Assembly (NCBI RefSeq): GCF_000024005.1 | Contig: NC_013132.1 | Location: 8,116,001 to 8,180,000, forward strand | Direction of reading: 5' to 3' | Length of the DNA: 64,000 bases | DNA from: Chitinophaga pinensis DSM 2588 | GTDB taxonomy: Bacteria > Bacteroidota > Bacteroidia > Chitinophagales > Chitinophagaceae | In this document: positions 59,716-64,000 of the stretch, piece by piece | Layout of the letters: each line of letters opens with the position of its first letter | How positions within the stretch are numbered: the first letter of the stretch is position 1 | Program-made: the position numbers and the translations under genes | Notes under the pieces: model-generated | Database searches by the model: none | Seen by the model: only the letters and a program-made list of their open reading frames with translations | What the model was told of the DNA's origin: nothing

Positions 59716-60537
59716 CTATCGTGCTAATAATTTCATTGCCAGCCAATTATTCTTTTCCAGCTGCGTTTCCAGCACCAGTGCATGCTGTCTTGCTGCTTCC
59801 AGGATAGCAGTCTCGTCTTCTTTCAGTATTCCACTGAGTAATAAAATCCCGTCTCTTACCAGCAGACGGCGCATATCAGCCATAAATTCCAGCAAAATAT
59901 TGCGGTTGATGTTAGCAAGCACCACATTATAACTGTTCCTGATATTCTTCAGACTGTCAGCCTGCCATACCTTCACCGGTAATGCATTATTGCTGGCAAT
60001 ATTCTCCTTTGTGTTTTCCACAGACCATTCGTCTATATCAATCGCATCGATCACAGAAGCACCCATCTTACAGGCCAGAATAGCCAGGATGCCTGTACCT
60101 GTACCAAAGTCGAATACCTGCTTGCCCCTGAAATCGATATCCTGCATCAGCTTAATGACAGAATAAGTCGTTGCGTGATGCCCCGTTCCGAATGACATCT
60201 TCGGCGTGATCATTATCTCGTGCTGTGGCTGCGGATCAAACGGCTCATGAAAAGACGCCCTGATACCACAGAAATCGTCTACCTGTACCGGTTGAAAATT
60301 ACTCTCCCATACAGCATTCCAGTTCGTCTGTTCTATGCGTTCCTGCGTATATGTTAAGCCGAAACCTGCCGTGAGCTCGTTTGTATCTGCTTCATTAAAA
60401 TCTTCTGCAGGTATATAAGCCACCAGGATATTGCCCGGCTGTTCCTCAAAACCTTCAAAACCCTTTTCTGCTAACACTGCTACCAGTATGTCTTTCAATT
60501 CATCGGTACAGGTCAGGGTGATTGCGATATGTGCCAT
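59716..60537 (-). CDS. prmA: Ribosomal protein L11 methyltransferase
   Basis: I chose the ATG at 60537 (MAHIAITLTCTDELKD), giving 273 residues; an ATG at 60573 would add 12 unrelated residues. PrmA motifs include KMSFGTGHHATTYSVIKLMQDIDFRGKQVFDFGTGTGILAILACKMGA (SAM site), IDIDEWSVENTKENI and VVLANINRNILLEFM. It trimethylates L11. A TATCTTTG box lies only 5 bases upstream of the ATG, suggesting a leaderless or very short-leader transcript. Confidence 0.94.
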   Translation of the reverse strand: MAHIAITLTCTDELKDILVAVLAEKGFEGFEEQPGNILVAYIPAEDFNEADTNELTAGFGLTYTQERIEQTNWNAVWESNFQPVQVDDFCGIRASFHEPFDPQPQHEIMITPKMSFGTGHHATTYSVIKLMQDIDFRGKQVFDFGTGTGILAILACKMGASVIDAIDIDEWSVENTKENIASNNALPVKVWQADSLKNIRNSYNVVLANINRNILLEFMADMRRLLVRDGILLLSGILKEDETAILEAARQHALVLETQLEKNNWLAMKLLAR

Positions 60538-60542
60538 AGCAA

Positions 60543-60550
60543 CAAAGATA
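60543..60550 (-). promoter_or_regulatory. Putative -7 box abutting the prmA start
   Basis: TATCTTTG on the minus strand matches TAnnTTTG, with 5 bases before the ATG. Confidence 0.4.
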
Positions 60551-60663
60551 TAGAAACTAACTGCATGATACATAGCATACTGACGTCAAACCTGCGCCCA
60601 TTCCTGTTATTGTAATGTTAATTTGGCCATTTTCAGGGATATAGATACATAAAGTAAGTTTAT

Positions 60664-60671
60664 TATATTTG
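60664..60671 (+). promoter_or_regulatory. Putative -7 box upstream of the 195-residue exported protein gene
   Basis: TATATTTG matches TAnnTTTG and lies 27 bases before the ATG at 60699. A -33 TTG at standard spacing is not clear. Confidence 0.45.
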
Positions 60672-60698
60672 TGAAATACTTAATGAAACCATACTCAT

Positions 60699-61286
60699 AT
60701 GAAAACCTTGTTTTTAACAGTGACAATCCTCGTTGCAGCCCTCGCCAGCCAGGCGCAGGAGATCATCAAGTTGTACCCGGATGATACCATGAAAGATTCC
60801 ATCGTCTACCAGAACAAAACCAGCATCCTTGTGATCAATCGTGTAGATCTTATTAACTACATGAAAGGCATGGACACGTTATTACAGAAACAATGTTACA
60901 GCGATAACACCATGTTCCGTAATATACAGTTCAGCCACCTGACCGCACAGGAACTGGAATCACATTTCACTGCCGCACAGGCTTTCCTGGCTGATTCCAA
61001 TCACACAAATCTTGAGTACAATACTGATAAGTTTGTGCAGTTCTGGACAGAAGATGAGAACATTCTCCTGCCTTATATCGAGGACATGTTATCCAACCTG
61101 TTACAGGATGGCCGTATTAAAGTAATCGACAAAAGCACACAGAAATCAGTTCCGCAATACACGATCTTCTGGGAAGACGTAGCAGGAAAGGGTTTCAAAA
61201 TCTATAAATTACCTACCGGTAAGATCATTTTCAAAGAAAGTAATCACTATATCGAACAGTACGCCGGCACTGGCGCTGGAAGATAA
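60699..61286 (+). CDS. Hypothetical exported protein
   Basis: The 195-residue protein has a signal peptide (MKTLFLTVTILVAALASQAQ). The mature part starts EIIKLYPDDTMKDSIVYQN and is a mixed alpha/beta domain with acidic segments (NTDKFVQFWTEDENILLPYI). No Cys motif, repeat or known domain was recognised. It is monocistronic, with a promoter box and a terminator. Confidence 0.75.
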   Translation: MKTLFLTVTILVAALASQAQEIIKLYPDDTMKDSIVYQNKTSILVINRVDLINYMKGMDTLLQKQCYSDNTMFRNIQFSHLTAQELESHFTAAQAFLADSNHTNLEYNTDKFVQFWTEDENILLPYIEDMLSNLLQDGRIKVIDKSTQKSVPQYTIFWEDVAGKGFKIYKLPTGKIIFKESNHYIEQYAGTGAGR

Positions 61287-61321
61287 TATTCATCACCTGG
61301 ATAGATAGCGATAGTTAACAT

Positions 61322-61356
61322 AAAAGAGCCTGTATCTCACTGATACAGGCTCTTTT
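61322..61356. terminator. Bidirectional terminator
   Basis: A perfect 15-bp stem AAAAGAGCCTGTATC / GATACAGGCTCTTTT with a 5-base loop and a T-run lies between convergent genes. Confidence 0.87.
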
Positions 61357-61462
61357 TATTCGGTACCTGATGGAATCAGGTAGTCATGTAAGCAATGCTG
61401 AGAACGTTCGTTTATTTTTGATACATTCCCTTTTTATGCATTTATGCATATTTCATTGCTGA

Positions 61463-62275
61463 TCAGATATCAGAGTATTCCACAGGGTACAGAAAAATAA
61501 TCTCTGACCTGCTCACATTATGTGCATACTCCGGTTTTGCCAGCAATGTTTTCCATTGTGCATCGCTACTGAAAGCTTTCCAGTGTTCATCTCTTGATGC
61601 CTTGTTATCAAAAGTAGTCAGGTACATAAGATTAGGCATACGACTGCCACTTAATACATCTGCATAGAATACCGCATTAAAACCCAGTCTTTTGAAGATC
61701 CCTACTTCGTCACCTTTGTTAAACATATCTACCTTATTACGGTATAATTTATCCGACGGACTCTCATAACTGCGTAATTCGTATATACGTTCACTTTTGG
61801 CGCCCGTCAATGCAGGTAAAGCCATTTTCGGCATTCCTGGAAATGCCTGCAGGATAATCGTTTCCTGGCGTACGAATGTAGGCTGATCCCATGCTGCGTC
61901 AATGAAGTCTTTTCCTGCAGCCAGATAAGCACTGTTCTGTAATAGGGTAGCCGGCATATGTAACAGGGTTTCTGTCGAATTGCCCGGGAAAAATACATAG
62001 ATCCTGCGATCAGCCGCCGTATCGTTTCCTACAGGCTTAAATACGCCTACATGTGCGGCTCCTGCCTTGTGTAAAGCAGGCAGCAGTGCATCCTTCAGAT
62101 AAGCGTCCATACGTGCTTCCTGTGCGGCATCTTTCAGATGATAGATAAGTATGCTGTAATATTCTTTTTTCGGAGGTGCAGTACACGTAGCCTGTGATAA
62201 AGAGGGCAGCAATAAAAGCAGCAGACCGAAAGCCATGGCATGAAAGGCATTCAACGATATATGTGTTGTTTTCAC
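61463..62275 (-). CDS. Exported NIPSNAP-family protein
   Basis: The 270-residue protein has a signal peptide ending LSQA. Two ferredoxin-like NIPSNAP repeats follow: about 40-125 (YYSILIYHLKDAAQEARMDAYLKDALLPAL, HVGVFKPVG) and about 165-265 (SERIYELRSYESPSDKLYRNKVDMFNKGDEVGIFKRLGFNAVFYADVLSG, NLMYLTTFDNKASRDEHWKAF). Bacterial NIPSNAP proteins have no settled function; an exported dimeric alpha-beta barrel with enzymatic or sensing activity is likely. Confidence 0.88.
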   Translation of the reverse strand: MKTTHISLNAFHAMAFGLLLLLLPSLSQATCTAPPKKEYYSILIYHLKDAAQEARMDAYLKDALLPALHKAGAAHVGVFKPVGNDTAADRRIYVFFPGNSTETLLHMPATLLQNSAYLAAGKDFIDAAWDQPTFVRQETIILQAFPGMPKMALPALTGAKSERIYELRSYESPSDKLYRNKVDMFNKGDEVGIFKRLGFNAVFYADVLSGSRMPNLMYLTTFDNKASRDEHWKAFSSDAQWKTLLAKPEYAHNVSRSEIIFLYPVEYSDI

Positions 62276-62393
62276 CTGTGTGGAAGTTTTAATGACCTGA
62301 AAAATTATGTGCTAATACGGTAGTAAGATACAACATAACAACTCCGGAAGGTAGGCAGTTATATACTCACTTATAAAATAGCTGCAAAAAAGA

Positions 62394-62421
62394 AGCCGCT
62401 CTGTTTTCGTACAGAGCGGCT
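62394..62421 (-). terminator. Intrinsic terminator of pnp
   Basis: A perfect 11-bp stem AGCCGCTCTGT / ACAGAGCGGCT with a TTTCGT loop is followed on the minus strand by CTTCTTTTTT, 28 bases after the pnp stop. Confidence 0.85.
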
Positions 62422-62448
62422 GTTATATGTTTTAGTCTGTTTGCAAGA

Positions 62449-64000
62449 CTATTCTTCATCGAACATTGGTTCCTGTGGAGTTTCTGTTTCCGGAGGTGTG
62501 AAACGAGGACCACGATCGCCACGGCTGTCGCCACCATCACGTGGACCACGACGATCGCCACGGTCACCACCGCGATCTCCGCCACGATCATTACGATCAC
62601 CACGGAAAGGAGGACGGCCACCACGATCACCACGATCGCCTCTGTCACCTCTATCTCCTCTGTCACCGCGATCACCTCTGTCGCCACGGTCACCTTCAGG
62701 TCTTTCTACATAACCTTCTGGTTTTGGCATCAGTACACGACGGCTCAGTTTGAACTTACCGGTCTTAGGATCAGTACCTACCAGTTTCACTTTTACCTTT
62801 TCACCTTCAGTCAGTACACCTTCCATTGTTTCCAGGCGTTTCCAGGATACTTCGGAGATGTGCAGCAAACCTTGTTTACCAGGCAGGAACTCAACGAATG
62901 CACCGTAAGGCATTACTGACTTAACAGTTGATTCATAAGTTTCACCGATCTCTGGCACGGCTACGATACCTTTGATCCACTCGAGCGCTTTCATCAGCCC
63001 TTCTTTTTGTGCAGAGAAGATGCTTACTTCACCGGTTTCACCAACTTCTTCGATGTTGATGTTAGTACCGGTTTCACGCTGAATTTCCTGAATTACTTTA
63101 CCACCTGGTCCGATCACAGCACCGATGAATTCGCGGTCGATGATCAGTTTCTCCATACGTGGAGCATGTGGTTTTGGTTCCGGACGTGCAGCTGGCATAG
63201 CAGTGTACATGGCGTCAATGATGTGAAGACGGCCGCTACGTGCCTGCTCCAGTGCTTTGCGCATTACATCCATGCTCAGACCATCTACCTTGATATCCAT
63301 CTGGATACCACAGATACCATCACGGGTACCAGTTACTTTGAAGTCCATATCACCCAGGTGATCTTCATCACCGAGGATATCTGTCAGTACTGCCCATTTA
63401 CCATCGCTGGCACGGGAGATCAGACCCATTGCCACACCGGAAACGTGTTTAGGCAAAGGAACACCTGCGTCCATCAGTGCCAGGGAACCAGCACATACGG
63501 TCGCCATAGAAGAGGAACCGTTAGACTCGAGGATATCGGATACTACACGCACGGTATAAGCATATTCGCTTCCTGGCATCATCTGCTTCAGGGAGCGCAT
63601 TGCCAGGTTACCATGACCTACCTCACGACGGCCGGGACCGCGCATTGGTTTTACTTCACCTGTAGAGAACGGAGGGAAGTTATAGTGGAGTATGAACTTA
63701 GTATATTTTGAAGTTGCGGCGCTTTCGCTCAGCAGTTCATCATCCGGTGTACCCAGGGTTACTGTGGTCAGGGACTGGGTTTCACCACGTGTGAACAGTG
63801 CAGAACCGTGTGGAGAAGGCAGGATATCTGTTTCCATGGCCAGCGGACGAACCTGGTCCAGGCTACGACCGTCCAGACGAACGGACTGATCCAGGATCAT
63901 GTTACGAATCACTTCTTTTTCCAGGCTATGAAAATATTTACCTACCAGTGGAGCATCTTCTTCAGGCAGCTCACCCAGGTGTTCTACCAGCTCTTCGCTG
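62449..64000 (-). CDS. pnp: Polyribonucleotide nucleotidyltransferase (partial)
   Basis: The reading frame stays open to the right edge, so the N-terminal part (roughly 200 residues of a usual 700) lies outside. Visible are the second RNase PH domain ([71 protein letters not shown] with catalytic Asp), a KH domain ([32 protein letters not shown]) and an S1 domain ([32 protein letters not shown]). The C-terminus is a Gly-Asp-Arg repeat tail ending [17 protein letters not shown]. PNPase degrades RNA 3'-to-5' by phosphorolysis. Confidence 0.96.
   Translation of the reverse strand, partial: SEELVEHLGELPEEDAPLVGKYFHSLEKEVIRNMILDQSVRLDGRSLDQVRPLAMETDILPSPHGSALFTRGETQSLTTVTLGTPDDELLSESAATSKYTKFILHYNFPPFSTGEVKPMRGPGRREVGHGNLAMRSLKQMMPGSEYAYTVRVVSDILESNGSSSMATVCAGSLALMDAGVPLPKHVSGVAMGLISRASDGKWAVLTDILGDEDHLGDMDFKVTGTRDGICGIQMDIKVDGLSMDVMRKALEQARSGRLHIIDAMYTAMPAARPEPKPHAPRMEKLIIDREFIGAVIGPGGKVIQEIQRETGTNINIEEVGETGEVSIFSAQKEGLMKALEWIKGIVAVPEIGETYESTVKSVMPYGAFVEFLPGKQGLLHISEVSWKRLETMEGVLTEGEKVKVKLVGTDPKTGKFKLSRRVLMPKPEGYVERPEGDRGDRGDRGDRGDRGDRGDRGDRGGRPPFRGDRNDRGGDRGGDRGDRRGPRDGGDSRGDRGPRFTPPETETPQEPMFDEE
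62519..62700. repeat. Nine-base in-frame repeats coding the Gly-Asp-Arg tail of PNPase
   Basis: Tandem and imperfect nine-base units (GGTGATCGT-like on the minus strand) code for a run of about nine GDR triplets and related GGD/RGD units. The units are diverged at third positions, so this is an older coding repeat, though length change is possible. Confidence 0.75.

Noticed and set aside
63007..63711. Open frame of 234 codons on the plus strand
   Set aside because: Antisense shadow of the pnp RNase PH and KH region.

Overview
This window looks like the chromosome of a Bacteroidota bacterium, most likely family Chitinophagaceae (Chitinophaga-like). The evidence is a sigma/FecR/SusC(STN)/SusD locus, DUF4974-type FecR, promoters with TAnnTTTG -7 boxes, leaders without Shine-Dalgarno sites, three-subunit PntAA/PntAB/PntB, and many lipoproteins and exported proteins. 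The assignment rests on recognised families, not on a database search. No rRNA, tRNA or CRISPR array was found. Both ends cut a gene: an exported sugar-phosphate-isomerase-like protein at the left and pnp at the right.

1-12.8 kb (all minus strand): a trans-envelope signalling and uptake locus. It reads ECF sigma factor, FecR anti-sigma, SusC with an STN signalling domain, SusD, and then a catabolic set: RidA-like, SelA/ammonia-lyase-like PLP enzyme, amidohydrolase/deacetylase, RraA-like, BASS/SBF transporter and a TIM-barrel protein. Every enzyme of the set carries an export signal, and three have twin-arginine-like signals. I read this as a possible extracytoplasmic deacylation, ammonia-elimination and keto-acid uptake pathway. 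It is the best candidate here for an undescribed system.

12.9-25 kb: mixed chromosomal genes, including an HGSNAT-type acyltransferase, endonuclease V, a small lipoprotein, SMI1/KNR4, DUF4126, GH29 alpha-L-fucosidase, an OmpA lipoprotein, a nitrilase-type hydrolase, a PAS-GAF histidine kinase, ExbB/ExbD and peptidase T. 25-34.6 kb: a cobalamin riboswitch with metE, a CWC protein, a thioesterase, an FKBP isomerase, fmt, a complete IS4-type insertion sequence inside a heptamer repeat array, a LysM/DPBB protein and an rRNA m5C methyltransferase.

34.6-42.7 kb: pntAA-pntAB-pntB, a baeRF3-like protein, a membrane protein, and a tight three-gene operon (DUF72, a protein with a histone-H1-like tail, and an Fpg/Nei glycosylase without zinc-finger cysteines). 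42.8-52.6 kb: a complete haem pathway from glutamyl-tRNA to protohaem. hemA-C-D-E-F-B-L lie on the plus strand, divergent from hemH-hemG. 52.6-64 kb: an esterase, a methyltransferase, a GT2, an unknown exported protein with a small upstream ORF, oxyR, an M48 lipoprotein peptidase, plsY, prmA, a NIPSNAP protein and pnp with a Gly-Asp-Arg repeat tail.

A recurring intergenic element links several regions. Heptamer arrays of AATTA-xG type lie in inverted pairs around a terminator hairpin. Two of these elements share the 12-base tag TGCAGCGGAGAT at the same position. Several arrays lie directly upstream of start codons.
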